Source of the DNA: an uncultured Flavobacteriaceae bacterium
GTDB lineage: Bacteria; Bacteroidota; Bacteroidia; Flavobacteriales; Flavobacteriaceae
Direction: 5' to 3'
Assembly (NCBI GenBank): GCA_947502975.1
Contig: CANNBV010000002.1
Coordinates: 186,001-250,000, forward strand
DNA length: 64,000 bases
Of the stretch, positions 1 through 8,522 are shown one piece after another. The position numbers and the translations under genes are program-made. Each line of letters starts with the position of its first letter. The first letter of the stretch is position 1. The notes beneath the pieces were generated by a model. That model had not been told where the DNA came from. It saw only the letters and a list, made by a program, of their open reading frames with translations, and made no database searches.

Positions 1-95
1 ATTAATTTTGCATCTTCTCCAATAAAATAGGCTAATGCTAAAATAATTGGCGCTAGTAATAATCGAAAGAATATTAATAAAACAGGAATGTTCAT
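1..95 (-). CDS. CDP-alcohol phosphatidyltransferase-like protein, N-terminal fragment
   Basis: Only the first 31 codons are inside the window, read leftward from an ATG at 95-93; the gene continues past base 1. The peptide starts MNIPVLLIFFRLLLAPIILA and is a hydrophobic helix containing a single arginine in the N-P/L-x-F-R-L-L arrangement typical of the first helix of phosphatidylglycerophosphate-synthase-like enzymes. The family makes phospholipids from CDP-diacylglycerol at the inner membrane. The DG(x)2AR catalytic motif would lie outside the window, so the assignment rests on one helix only. Any other polytopic membrane protein with an N-terminal helix is a fair alternative. It lies 66 bases downstream of the transglutaminase gene on the same strand. 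Confidence 0.45.
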   Translation of the reverse strand, partial: MNIPVLLIFFRLLLAPIILALAYFIGEDAKL

Positions 96-161
96 ACTAG
101 TTCCAATATCAATTATTAGGCGAAAGTAATGGAAATTTTATTCAAAGTAAAAGATTAAAAA

Positions 162-1124
162 TTACTGTTGTTGTTGAATAAATTCTAAGTTTTGACGGTA
201 ACTATTTGTAGTTGTATTTTTTTCTGTGGCTTTTGATTTTTCCATATCAGTATGAGCAATAGAAATATCATTATAGTTTTTAGTTGCGCTTACATGTACT
301 TTTACATAAAGACTATCTGTAACATGGCCTTTATAAACACCTTTAACTGGGGCACAATCGTTATAATTTTTGCCTATAGCTAACTTCACATGATGTTCTG
401 AGGCTACTAAATTATTGGTAGGATCTAAACCTAGCCAACCATAAAATGGAATATACACTTCAATCCAGGCATGAGTAGCACCCTCACCACGAGTTTTAGA
501 ATCTCCGGGGCAAATATAACCGCTCACATACCGTGCAGGAATACCTAACATGCGAACCATTTGTAATAAAATATTAGTAAAATCCTGACAAACACCCGCT
601 TTTAATTCCCAAACTAAATCTAGTTTAGAATCTACATTTGTAATGCCTTGTATGTATTTAAAATTGGTATAAATAAATTCACAAAATTCTAAAGCAATTT
701 TATAAGGGCTGATTTTGGAGGGGTTCTTCTCCTTAATCATTTCAAAAATTTCAGGAGTACCATCAAAAGTGATGTATTTTAAATAATCTATAAATTGAGT
801 GTCATTTTTTAAAGACTCCAAAAGTTGCCATTGTTTTTCTGGATTAGCTGAGTCTTCTGGAAAAATAACGGGTTTTGTGATCACTTCAATATCAGATTCT
901 ATTGATAAAAAATTATGTGGTTCAACTAGCATGAATGATCCAACAGAATTAAAATAGAAATCTTGGTATACATGAATATTTGGATTTCCGTTGATTAAAA
1001 TCTTTTGAGAAACGACCTTCTGAAATTCATTATTAAAAGGATACAAACGAATTTGATTTGCACCATCGATTACATTGTCACTATATGTGTATTTTGTAAT
1101 ATGTTTTATATAATATAGAGACAT
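162..1124 (-). CDS. transglutaminase-like cysteine peptidase family protein
   Basis: A 320-residue protein without signal peptide. Residues 1-90 form the bacterial transglutaminase N-terminal beta domain and about 140-240 the transglutaminase core. The catalytic triad is visible: Cys179 in AGVCQDFTN, His218 in GATHAWIEV and Asp234 in LGLDPTNN. Family members cleave or form amide bonds; no substrate is established for this type. It is the last of three tightly packed minus-strand genes (gap of 9 bases to the alpha-E gene), the standard partner set of a circularly permuted ATP-grasp protein. The linkage points to making or processing an amide-linked peptide in the cytoplasm, which is an inference from gene context. 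Confidence 0.88.
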   Translation of the reverse strand: MSLYYIKHITKYTYSDNVIDGANQIRLYPFNNEFQKVVSQKILINGNPNIHVYQDFYFNSVGSFMLVEPHNFLSIESDIEVITKPVIFPEDSANPEKQWQLLESLKNDTQFIDYLKYITFDGTPEIFEMIKEKNPSKISPYKIALEFCEFIYTNFKYIQGITNVDSKLDLVWELKAGVCQDFTNILLQMVRMLGIPARYVSGYICPGDSKTRGEGATHAWIEVYIPFYGWLGLDPTNNLVASEHHVKLAIGKNYNDCAPVKGVYKGHVTDSLYVKVHVSATKNYNDISIAHTDMEKSKATEKNTTTNSYRQNLEFIQQQQ

Positions 1125-1133
1125 ATTGGGGTA

Positions 1134-2060
1134 TTAACTTTTAGTAGAGAAATATACGTTATTGATACTCATAGAGATATTTCTAATATCCTGTTTAATG
1201 CTTTCTATGAAATTTTCTAAACCTTGCTCATTAATATTTTCAATAGTAGTATATTTTATAGTACTTTCTAGCTTTCCTAGCAAAAATTCTAAATCATTTT
1301 TAACTAATTCGTTTGTTAGAATGAGTTCGTTAATGTGACTACTTAATTTATTTACACAGTAATATAAAGACTTAGGGAATAACTGCTCTTGGAAAATAAC
1401 GCTAATGACATAATCCTCCTGAAAAGACGATTTGTATTTTTTTAGATACAGCTGATAGGCACCAACGGATAGTAATAAGTTTTTCCAATGAAAGCTACGC
1501 TCTAAACTATCAGAGGTTTTCGCAATTTCCATAAGTTTCATGGATGTAAAATCTGAAATTTGAATGACACGTTCCAAAAACTTGCCTACATTCATGAAGT
1601 AGTAAGCTGCTCCTCTTTCTTGAGTGATATCAATATTACCATAGTGTAATAATTGATAGTTTAAAAGTCTATCTAAAAACACGATAGGGTCTTGCTGTTT
1701 TAATTTATCAGGTAAATTAGTGTCTTTTAAGTATAGAAAGTAGCTATTGATCCCCAACCATAATTCTCTTGGGATATGTTCCTGTGCGCTTCTGGCATTT
1801 TCGCGCGATTTTGTAACAAGATTTATAATAGAATTAGGGTTGTCTAGATTAAAAATCATAAATTCAATACATTCTATAGCATTTTCTGTTTGAAAAGAGG
1901 TATCCACATCAGTATAATTTTTAATAATGGGTGTCCAAGAAAATAACTCTGGAGAATCTTGATTTGCAGAAAAATTCACTTTAAGCAATCTTAAAATACT
2001 ATAGCCTCGCTCCATATAGCGATTCATCCACATTAAATTATTTGCGACTCTACTTAACAT
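1134..2060 (-). CDS. alpha-E domain-containing protein
   Basis: A 308-residue, mainly helical protein that begins MLSRVANNLMWMNRYMERGY, the hallmark N-terminus of alpha-E domain proteins (S-R-V-A-x-x-L-x-W-x-x-R-Y-x-E-R). This domain has no established biochemical activity and occurs almost only beside circularly permuted ATP-grasp and transglutaminase genes. It lies 4 bases downstream of the ATP-grasp gene and 9 bases upstream of the transglutaminase gene, so the three are almost certainly one transcript. It has neither signal peptide nor membrane segment, so the complex is expected in the cytoplasm. Confidence 0.88.
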   Translation of the reverse strand: MLSRVANNLMWMNRYMERGYSILRLLKVNFSANQDSPELFSWTPIIKNYTDVDTSFQTENAIECIEFMIFNLDNPNSIINLVTKSRENARSAQEHIPRELWLGINSYFLYLKDTNLPDKLKQQDPIVFLDRLLNYQLLHYGNIDITQERGAAYYFMNVGKFLERVIQISDFTSMKLMEIAKTSDSLERSFHWKNLLLSVGAYQLYLKKYKSSFQEDYVISVIFQEQLFPKSLYYCVNKLSSHINELILTNELVKNDLEFLLGKLESTIKYTTIENINEQGLENFIESIKQDIRNISMSINNVYFSTKS

Positions 2061-2064
2061 ATAT

Positions 2065-3507
2065 TTATTTTATTACCCATGTGTCTTTGCTCCCACCACC
2101 TTGAGAGCTGTTTACTACCAATGAACCCTTTTTTAATGCAACACGTGTTAAACCTCCAGGGCATATTTCAATACCATCAGGACCGTAAATAGCAAAGGGT
2201 CTTAAATCCACACATCTTGGTGATAATTGGCCATCTATATAGCAAGGTGCTGTAGATAGCTTTAAAATGGGTTGGGCTATAAATGCCGCTGGGTTTTTAT
2301 CCACAGTTTTAAAATAGTCTTCTATATCTTTTTCGCTAGCTTCGTGACCCATAAGCATACCATATCCGCCACTACCATCGGTTTTTTTAATCACCATTTT
2401 AGAAATATTATTTTTTACATATTCTAAATCTTTAGGTTTTCCCAATTGATAGGTTTCAATATTTTTTAAAATGGGTTCTTCATTTAAATAATAGCGAATC
2501 ATGTCAGGAACAAATGTATATACTGCTTTATCATCTGCTATTCCAGTTCCAGGAGCATTTACAATTGTGACATTACCTTTCCTGTAGGCGGACATAATTC
2601 CTGCCACCCCTAAAATACTGTTTGCGTTAAATTCTAACGGATCTAAAAAGTCATCATCAACACGTCTATAAATTACATCGACACGCTTTAAACCAAAAGT
2701 GGTTTTCATAAAAACTATATGGTCTTTAACGACTAAATCTGAGCCTTCAACTAGTTCTATACCCATTAATCGCGCTAGAGTAGTATGTTCATAATATGCC
2801 GAATTATATATCCCAGGAGTTAATAAAACAACATTTGGATCAGGTTGATTGCTACAGGTTTTCAACTTTTCATAAAGAATATTAGGATAATTTGAAACTG
2901 ATAAAACATTACATTTTGGTAAAATACCAGGAAAAATTCGTTTAGAAATCTCTCTATTTTCTAACATATAGCTTACACCAGAAGGTGTTCTTAAATTATC
3001 CTCTAAAACATAAAACTCGCCATCATTATTTCTAATTAAATCTACACCAGTAATATGTACATAAATATCATGTGGAGGTGTTAAATTTTTCATTTCGCGT
3101 AAAAAGTAAGGGCAAGAATACACCAATTCAGAAGGTATTATTTTATCCTTCAAAATAAACTGATCGTGATAAATATCTTTTAAAAATAGATTTAAAGCTG
3201 TTATGCGTTGTTTAATGCCTGCTTCTATTTTCTCCCATTCTTCGTGTTTGATAATTCTGGGCAGAATATCAAAAGGAAAAATTTTCTCAATCCCTTTTTC
3301 ATCATTATAAACCGTAAATGTTACACCTTGGTTCATAAACAGTTGTTTAGAAAGATCTTCCTTTTTTGTTAATTCATCTGTGGAAGTATGTTTTAAATAA
3401 CTACTTATTATTTCATACTGATCGCGAAGTTTAAAATCGCTAGAATACATTTCATCCCAAGTATCTTTAAGCAAATCGTAAGAAGAGAAAAGTGATAGAT
3501 GTTGCAT
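2065..3507 (-). CDS. circularly permuted type 2 ATP-grasp protein
   Basis: A 480-residue protein with the features of the circularly permuted ATP-grasp type 2 family: the block ITGVDLIRNNDGEFYVLEDN near residues 152-171 followed by RTPSGVSYMLENR, the central NAPGTGIADDKAVYTFVP segment, and the glycine-rich KKTDGSGGYGMLMG loop that contacts nucleotide. ATP-grasp enzymes activate a carboxylate as acyl phosphate and join it to an amine, so this is the presumed amide-bond-forming enzyme of the three-gene unit. It is the first gene of the unit. Substrate is unknown. The product is slightly shorter at the C-terminus than some fused homologues, and no fused alpha-E domain is present because that domain is encoded separately. 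Confidence 0.9.
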   Translation of the reverse strand: MQHLSLFSSYDLLKDTWDEMYSSDFKLRDQYEIISSYLKHTSTDELTKKEDLSKQLFMNQGVTFTVYNDEKGIEKIFPFDILPRIIKHEEWEKIEAGIKQRITALNLFLKDIYHDQFILKDKIIPSELVYSCPYFLREMKNLTPPHDIYVHITGVDLIRNNDGEFYVLEDNLRTPSGVSYMLENREISKRIFPGILPKCNVLSVSNYPNILYEKLKTCSNQPDPNVVLLTPGIYNSAYYEHTTLARLMGIELVEGSDLVVKDHIVFMKTTFGLKRVDVIYRRVDDDFLDPLEFNANSILGVAGIMSAYRKGNVTIVNAPGTGIADDKAVYTFVPDMIRYYLNEEPILKNIETYQLGKPKDLEYVKNNISKMVIKKTDGSGGYGMLMGHEASEKDIEDYFKTVDKNPAAFIAQPILKLSTAPCYIDGQLSPRCVDLRPFAIYGPDGIEICPGGLTRVALKKGSLVVNSSQGGGSKDTWVIK

Positions 3508-3709
3508 AAATTAATTTTGAGAGTGTTGTACTCAAATATATATATTATTGAATTATTTTCATAAAATTAAATGTTTTTGTAAATATAATTTATTAAAATT
3601 GATTTTTTAATGCAGAATAATTATGAATAAAATAAAAAAAGGATGTTTTATTATGGTTTTCTAAATTTCTGTACGAATTTCGGTTATTTTGAAAAAAATT
3701 AAACTACAG

Positions 3710-3737
3710 GCAACCATTTCAAAACAATTTGCGTCTT
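3710..3737 (+). promoter_or_regulatory. ECF-sigma-type promoter before the sigma factor gene
   Basis: GCAACC at 3710-3715 is followed 16 bases later by CGTCTT at 3732-3737, matching the AACC / CGTC-like elements used by extracytoplasmic-function sigma factors. The expected transcript start is near 3743, only about a dozen bases before the ATG at 3755. The same GCAACCATTT block recurs at 43432, before a lipoprotein gene. Autoregulation is inferred from position. Confidence 0.5.
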
Positions 3738-3754
3738 TATAAATAGTGAGCAAT

Positions 3755-4330
3755 ATGAAATCTTTTTTGAAAGTTATACAGCTACATAAAAACGAAAACG
3801 CATTGATAAAAAAAGCGATTAAAAATAATCGTGAAGCACAACATGTATTATTTGAAATACATGCTCCCAAAATGCTAAGTGTTTGTAGATACTATATAAA
3901 AGATGTTCAACAAGCTGAGGAGGCAATGCTTAATGGGTTCTTTAAAGTATTCAAAAATTTAAAAACCTTTAAAAGTGAAGGTAGTTTTGAAGGGTGGATA
4001 AGACGCATCATGATAAGAGAATCAATTTCATACTTAAGGCAAAAAAAAAGTATTGATTTTTTATCAGATGAAGATGTTAGCACTAATGAATATAGTAATA
4101 GTATTCAAACCGATTTAGAAGTTAACGACATTCAAAAACTTATTGATCAATTGCCTGAAGGATATCGTATGGTATTTATTATGTATGCCATTGAAGGTTA
4201 TAAACATTTTGAGATTGCAGCACTTTTAAATATCAGTGAAGGCACCTCTAAATCTCAACTATTTAAAGCACGAAAAATGCTTCAAGAACAAATAAAGACA
4301 TTAAATAAAACAAGCTATGGCACCAATTAA
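3755..4330 (+). CDS. RNA polymerase sigma factor, ECF (sigma-70) family
   Basis: About 191 residues with sigma region 2 (roughly residues 20-90, including APKMLSVCRYYIKD and the DNA-melting block SFEGWIRRIMIRESISYLR) and region 4 (about 130-185, YRMVFIMYAIEGYKHFEIAALLNISEGTSKSQ, a helix-turn-helix). An upstream in-frame GTG at 3746 would add three residues, but the ECF-type promoter predicts transcription starting near 3743, so the ATG at 3755 is preferred. The stop codon overlaps the start of the next gene by 14 bases, implying translational coupling with a membrane-anchored protein that probably controls it. It is divergent from the ATP-grasp unit. Confidence 0.9.
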   Translation: MKSFLKVIQLHKNENALIKKAIKNNREAQHVLFEIHAPKMLSVCRYYIKDVQQAEEAMLNGFFKVFKNLKTFKSEGSFEGWIRRIMIRESISYLRQKKSIDFLSDEDVSTNEYSNSIQTDLEVNDIQKLIDQLPEGYRMVFIMYAIEGYKHFEIAALLNISEGTSKSQLFKARKMLQEQIKTLNKTSYGTN

Positions 4331-5090
4331 ATTTGAAAACGATTTTAAAGAAAAGCTAGATAAGCGTACCATAGCACCATCAAATGAGGCGTGGAATAAA
4401 TTATCTGAGCGTTTGGATGCAGAAGAAAGCCAATCAAACAATAAAGGCTTTTGGTGGATAGGAATTGCAGCGAGTATTATTGGAATATTATTCGCCATAT
4501 TTCAGTTTTCAAAAAACGATATAGAGCCTAATATACCTGTTATAGGTGAAAACCCAGAGAAAATAGAAGAGATAGAAAGCAAACCTAATATGGAGCAAAA
4601 TATTGAGGTGCTTGAGCTAGAAACTGTCGTAGCCACAGAAGATTTAGATGAAGAAAAGAAGAAAGAAGAAGAAAAAAACATCATTATAAAACAAAAAACT
4701 AATCTTAATTCAAACCAAAGGCCTACACAAATAGCAAATCAACAAACGTCGCCGAAAGTAAATAGTGAAAAAGATGTATTGACACCAAAGCAACTGGATC
4801 CAATTTCATTTGAAAAGGAAAAGGCTCAAGAAGTAGCTGATGCAATTTTTACATTAAGTGAAACAACATCAGGAGTTACCGATGCATCCATAGATTCACT
4901 ATTAAAAGTAGCACAACGTGATATTTTATTAAGCAGGATGAAAAACGAAGACAGGGCACTTGTTGACGCCGCTTTACTACTGCAAGAAGTAGAGTTTGAG
5001 TTAGACGAATCTTTTAGAGAAAAAGTATTTAAAGCGTTTAAATCAAGCTATGGTTCAGTAAAAACAGCCATAGCCCAACGCAACGATTAA
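4317..5090 (+). CDS. membrane-anchored putative anti-sigma factor
   Basis: A 257-residue protein with a cytoplasmic N-terminus of about 45 residues (PSNEAWNKLSERLDAEE is typical of Bacteroidota sigma-partner proteins), one transmembrane helix at about 49-64 (WWIGIAASIIGILFAIF), then a charged Glu/Lys/Gln-rich stretch and a C-terminal helical domain in the periplasm. Topology and the 14-base overlap with the ECF sigma gene indicate an anti-sigma role. I do not see a canonical zinc-binding anti-sigma motif, so the function is inferred from topology and linkage. Only 80 bases separate it from the following outer-membrane protein gene, likely co-transcribed. Confidence 0.65.
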   Translation: MAPIKFENDFKEKLDKRTIAPSNEAWNKLSERLDAEESQSNNKGFWWIGIAASIIGILFAIFQFSKNDIEPNIPVIGENPEKIEEIESKPNMEQNIEVLELETVVATEDLDEEKKKEEEKNIIIKQKTNLNSNQRPTQIANQQTSPKVNSEKDVLTPKQLDPISFEKEKAQEVADAIFTLSETTSGVTDASIDSLLKVAQRDILLSRMKNEDRALVDAALLLQEVEFELDESFREKVFKAFKSSYGSVKTAIAQRND

Positions 5091-5170
5091 AAATCATCAA
5101 TCTATCATACCTGCCCAAAGTGAAGTCCTAGGGCGCAATCACATCATTAATCAAAAAACGAACAAAAGTT

Positions 5171-6250
5171 ATGCAAACAATTACAAAGTATTTAATCCTA
5201 TTTATTTTAAGTTTAAATGTGCACCTAATCACGGCACAAGACAGCATTCCAAAGCCAAATAGTGAGGAAATTAATAAACTAAAAAAAGCGATACAACGTG
5301 TAGAAATCGAGGAAAAAGAATACTTGAAAGCAGAGGTAGAAGCTATAGACGAAAGGCTTAAAAATGGAGAAATCACTCAAGAAGAAGCTCAAGATCTTAA
5401 AATGCAAATGGCTAAAAAGCGCGCATTAAATATAGAAAACCGCACAGCCATTCTAAATAATAAAATTGCACTATTGGAGCGTAACGAAAAAGGGTATGGA
5501 GAGGAAAATGATGGTGTAGATTACATACGAATTGGAGGAAACGACGAGGATATGAGCTGGATTTACATCGGAAAAAAAGAAAACGATAAGAAAAAGTACA
5601 GAAAACCCGATTTACGTACCACCAGCGATTTTGTATTAGCATTTGGACTAAATAACGCCATAATTGACGGGCAAAGTTTAGACGATTCTCCCTATAAAAT
5701 AGGCGGTTCACGCTTTTTCGAAATGGGCTGGGCCTGGAAAACACGTGTATTTAAAAACACCAATTTTCTAAGATTTAAATACGGTGTCTCATTACACATT
5801 AATGGACTGAAGCCAAACGACAACCAATATTTCGTAAAAAATGGCAACCAAACCATGTTAGAAACATTTCCGCAAGAACTCAGAAAGTCCAAACTATCCA
5901 TTACAAATTTGGTGTTTCCTGCGCACTTTGAGTTTGGTCCTTCTAAAAAAATAGAAAAGGATAATTACTTTAGGTATTCTACCAGAAATAAGTTTAAAAT
6001 AGGTATTGGTGGCTATGCAGGTTTCAACATAGGCACGCGTCAAAAATTAAAATACGATTTAGATGGTGAGCGCATAAAAGACAAGCAAAAACGCGGCTTC
6101 AATACAAGCGATTTAGTCTATGGTGTCAGTACATATTTGGCTATTGGCGATACCGCACTCTATCTAAAATACGATCTATCACCAATTTTTAAAGATCAGG
6201 CGGTAGACCAAAATAACATATCAATCGGCGTACGATTCGATATGGACTAA
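5171..6250 (+). CDS. putative outer-membrane beta-barrel protein
   Basis: A 359-residue protein with a cleavable signal peptide ending near HLITAQD (residues about 18-24), a charged coiled-coil-like segment at about 30-115 rich in Glu, Lys and Leu heptads, and a C-terminal half (about 155-359) of alternating beta segments ending in IGVRFDMD, a terminal aromatic/hydrophobic strand typical of outer-membrane barrels. No specific family was recognised. It is third in the sigma / anti-sigma unit and could be a target or sensor of that system. A strong hairpin terminator follows. Confidence 0.6.
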   Translation: MQTITKYLILFILSLNVHLITAQDSIPKPNSEEINKLKKAIQRVEIEEKEYLKAEVEAIDERLKNGEITQEEAQDLKMQMAKKRALNIENRTAILNNKIALLERNEKGYGEENDGVDYIRIGGNDEDMSWIYIGKKENDKKKYRKPDLRTTSDFVLAFGLNNAIIDGQSLDDSPYKIGGSRFFEMGWAWKTRVFKNTNFLRFKYGVSLHINGLKPNDNQYFVKNGNQTMLETFPQELRKSKLSITNLVFPAHFEFGPSKKIEKDNYFRYSTRNKFKIGIGGYAGFNIGTRQKLKYDLDGERIKDKQKRGFNTSDLVYGVSTYLAIGDTALYLKYDLSPIFKDQAVDQNNISIGVRFDMD

Positions 6251-6274
6251 GTGTTATTTTGAGTTAGTTTCAAG

Positions 6275-6312
6275 AACACCGTTTAATAACCATGTTAAGC
6301 GGTGTTTTTTTA
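6275..6312 (+). terminator. rho-independent terminator of the sigma/anti-sigma/OMP unit
   Basis: A 12-bp stem (6275-6286 with 6295-6306, one G-T pair) with an 8-base loop is followed by a run of seven T residues. It lies 24 bases after the stop codon of the outer-membrane protein gene. Confidence 0.85.
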
Positions 6313-6315
6313 TTT

Positions 6316-6407
6316 GGGCGTTACCCTCCTAAGGTCGGGTCGAGCTTTACGTTACAAGTCCTCGCTCCGTTCCTCCGCTGTGGGATTTCCACTGCAATCC
6401 CTAACGC
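6316..6407. repeat. dispersed intergenic repeat, family A, copy 1
   Basis: A 92-base element bounded by the complementary ends GCGTTA and TAACGC, with internal blocks GGTCGGG and GGGATTTCCACTGCAATCCC. A second copy with the same block order lies at 26891-26982, where both ends have changed together (GCATT and AATGC). With the dnaG leader it fills the 313-base gap 6251-6563; a short open frame across it (6302-6499) is not a gene. Similar elements are, from memory, common in flavobacterial intergenic DNA. Confidence 0.7.
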
Positions 6408-6563
6408 GTGGGGTGTTTGCTAAGGTTTGTTTAAAGTTTCATAATATGCGCTCTTTTGATAACTTATATTCACCTTCAAAAGAAATAATATTTTGTTGAT
6501 TTGGAATAATTTCAAAAATCAATACTTTAATAGTACATTTACATTTCCAATAAAATTAACACC

Positions 6564-8522
6564 TTGATAGCAGCACATTCTATAGACCAAGTTTTTGAAA
6601 CCTCCAGAGTAGAGGAGGTGATTGGCGATTTTGTGCAGTTAAAGAAAGCTGGAAGTAATTTTAAAGGGTTAAGCCCGTTTAGTGACGAGCGTACGCCAAG
6701 TTTTATGGTATCGCCAGTAAAGCAAATTTGGAAAGACTTTAGTACGGGTAAAGGTGGTAATGTTGTGGCTTTTTTAATGGAGCATGAGCATTTCACTTAT
6801 CCTGAAGCTATAAAATACCTCGCCAAAAAGTACAATATAGATATTGAGGAAACCGAGCAGACCAATGAGCAAAAAGAGGCTGCCAATGAGCGTGAAAGTT
6901 TATATTTAGTCAGTGAATTTGCAAACACCTATTTTCAGAAAATTTTACACAAAACCGACCAAGGAAAATCAATAGGCTTAAGCTATTTTAAAGAACGCGG
7001 ATTTACAGGCGACACAATAAAAAAATTCGATTTAGGCTATTCATTAAACGAATGGCAAGCGTTTACTGATGAAGCATTAAAAAAAGGCTATAAACTAGAG
7101 TTTATAGAAAAAACGGGACTTACTATAGTTAAAGAAGAAAAACGTTTCGATCGTTTTAAGGGGCGTGTGATGTTTCCTATTAAAAGTATGAGTGGCAGAG
7201 TGCTAGGATTTGGTGGGCGTATTTTAATTAATGATAAAAAGGCTGCCAAATATCTAAACTCTCCCGAGAGCGATATTTATCATAAAAGTAAGGTGCTTTA
7301 TGGTATTTACAACGCTAAACAAAGTATTGCTAAAGAAGATAATTGTTACTTAGTAGAAGGCTATACCGATGTGATTCAATTTCATCAAACAGGAATAAAA
7401 AATGTAGTATCCTCTTCAGGAACTGCTTTAACCTCAGAGCAAATACGTTTAATAAATAGACTTACTAAAAATATAACGGTGCTTTTTGATGGAGATGCGG
7501 CAGGTATGCGTGCATCACTTCGTGGGATAGATCTCATTCTCGAACAAGGAATGAATGTAAAAGTTTGTACGTTTCCAGAAGGCGAAGATCCTGATAGTTT
7601 TGCAAAACAAAATACACTTGAGGAGTTAACATTATATCTTGAAGAAAATGCCAAGGATTTTATTCAATTTAAAGCGTCGGTTTTACATGAAGCTTCTAAG
7701 AATGATCCCATAAAGAAGGCAGAAACTATAAGAGATATAGTAAATAGCATTTCTAAAATTCCTGATACCATTAAAAAAGAAATTTACATTCAGGAATGTG
7801 CGCGTATTATGGATATTAGCGAAGAAGTATTATTTAGTACTCTAGCACAAATCAATCAGAAAACACTTAAGGAAGACAATAAAAGTTTTAAACAAGAACA
7901 AAAAAGTTTTGAGGTTATAAAGCATCAACAACCCGTAAAAAAGGTTGATGTACAATACCTTTTAGAACGTAAAATAATTGAAGTACTCTTACTCTATGGT
8001 GATAAAACCGAAGATTTTGAAGATTTAGTTTTAAAAGAAACCGAAGCAGGAGAATTGCTTTTAGAGCCAGTAATTCAAAAAGCTAAAGTTTTTGAAAAGA
8101 TTTATTTGGATTTACAGGAAGACGAAATGGAATTCTCAAATCCACAGTTTAAGGATTTGTACTATACCATTATAGATAAGTTAAATCAAAGTCCAGAGTT
8201 TGAGCTAAGAACCTTCATTAATACGGTCGATGCTGATACTGCAAATGAAATAACTAATATCCTAATGGAAGATGAACGCTATAGCTTGAGCGATTGGCAA
8301 CGCAAGAATATCTTTCCAAAGGAAAAAAATCATACGGTTGCACAACTTGTTGGAGAAACTATATTGAGCTTACGTTGCTTTTTAATAGAGCAGAAAGTGT
8401 TGGAGTTTCAGCAAAAAACAATCGAGCACAAATCTGAAGTTAACAAATCTGTGCTCGAAGAGGTAAAAGATTATTCTAGTTTGAAAATGTTGCTATCTAG
8501 AAAACTTAATCGTGTGCTATAA
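6564..8522 (+). CDS. dnaG: DNA primase DnaG
   Basis: A 652-residue primase that makes RNA primers at the replication fork. The N-terminal zinc-finger-like domain (about 1-95), the TOPRIM catalytic domain (LVEGYTDVIQFHQTG, then FDGDAAGMRASLRGIDLIL) and a helical C-terminal region that binds the helicase are all present. Translation starts at a TTG; SIDQVFETSRVEEVIGDFVQ follows directly, which fits the usual family start. The four zinc ligands of the CHC2 finger are replaced (Ser37, Ser40, Asp58, Thr61 at the ligand positions). The end overlaps the convergent response-regulator gene by 6 bases. Confidence 0.95.
   Translation: MIAAHSIDQVFETSRVEEVIGDFVQLKKAGSNFKGLSPFSDERTPSFMVSPVKQIWKDFSTGKGGNVVAFLMEHEHFTYPEAIKYLAKKYNIDIEETEQTNEQKEAANERESLYLVSEFANTYFQKILHKTDQGKSIGLSYFKERGFTGDTIKKFDLGYSLNEWQAFTDEALKKGYKLEFIEKTGLTIVKEEKRFDRFKGRVMFPIKSMSGRVLGFGGRILINDKKAAKYLNSPESDIYHKSKVLYGIYNAKQSIAKEDNCYLVEGYTDVIQFHQTGIKNVVSSSGTALTSEQIRLINRLTKNITVLFDGDAAGMRASLRGIDLILEQGMNVKVCTFPEGEDPDSFAKQNTLEELTLYLEENAKDFIQFKASVLHEASKNDPIKKAETIRDIVNSISKIPDTIKKEIYIQECARIMDISEEVLFSTLAQINQKTLKEDNKSFKQEQKSFEVIKHQQPVKKVDVQYLLERKIIEVLLLYGDKTEDFEDLVLKETEAGELLLEPVIQKAKVFEKIYLDLQEDEMEFSNPQFKDLYYTIIDKLNQSPEFELRTFINTVDADTANEITNILMEDERYSLSDWQRKNIFPKEKNHTVAQLVGETILSLRCFLIEQKVLEFQQKTIEHKSEVNKSVLEEVKDYSSLKMLLSRKLNRVL

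Noticed and set aside
5412-5744. 110-codon frame antisense to the outer-membrane protein gene
   Set aside because: Arg/Tyr/Phe-rich nonsense composition; the plus-strand gene has a signal peptide and continuous coding character.
6302-6499. Open frame across the family A repeat
   Set aside because: Its first half is the repeat itself, composition is not protein-like, and the dnaG leader follows. A second repeat copy has no matching frame.
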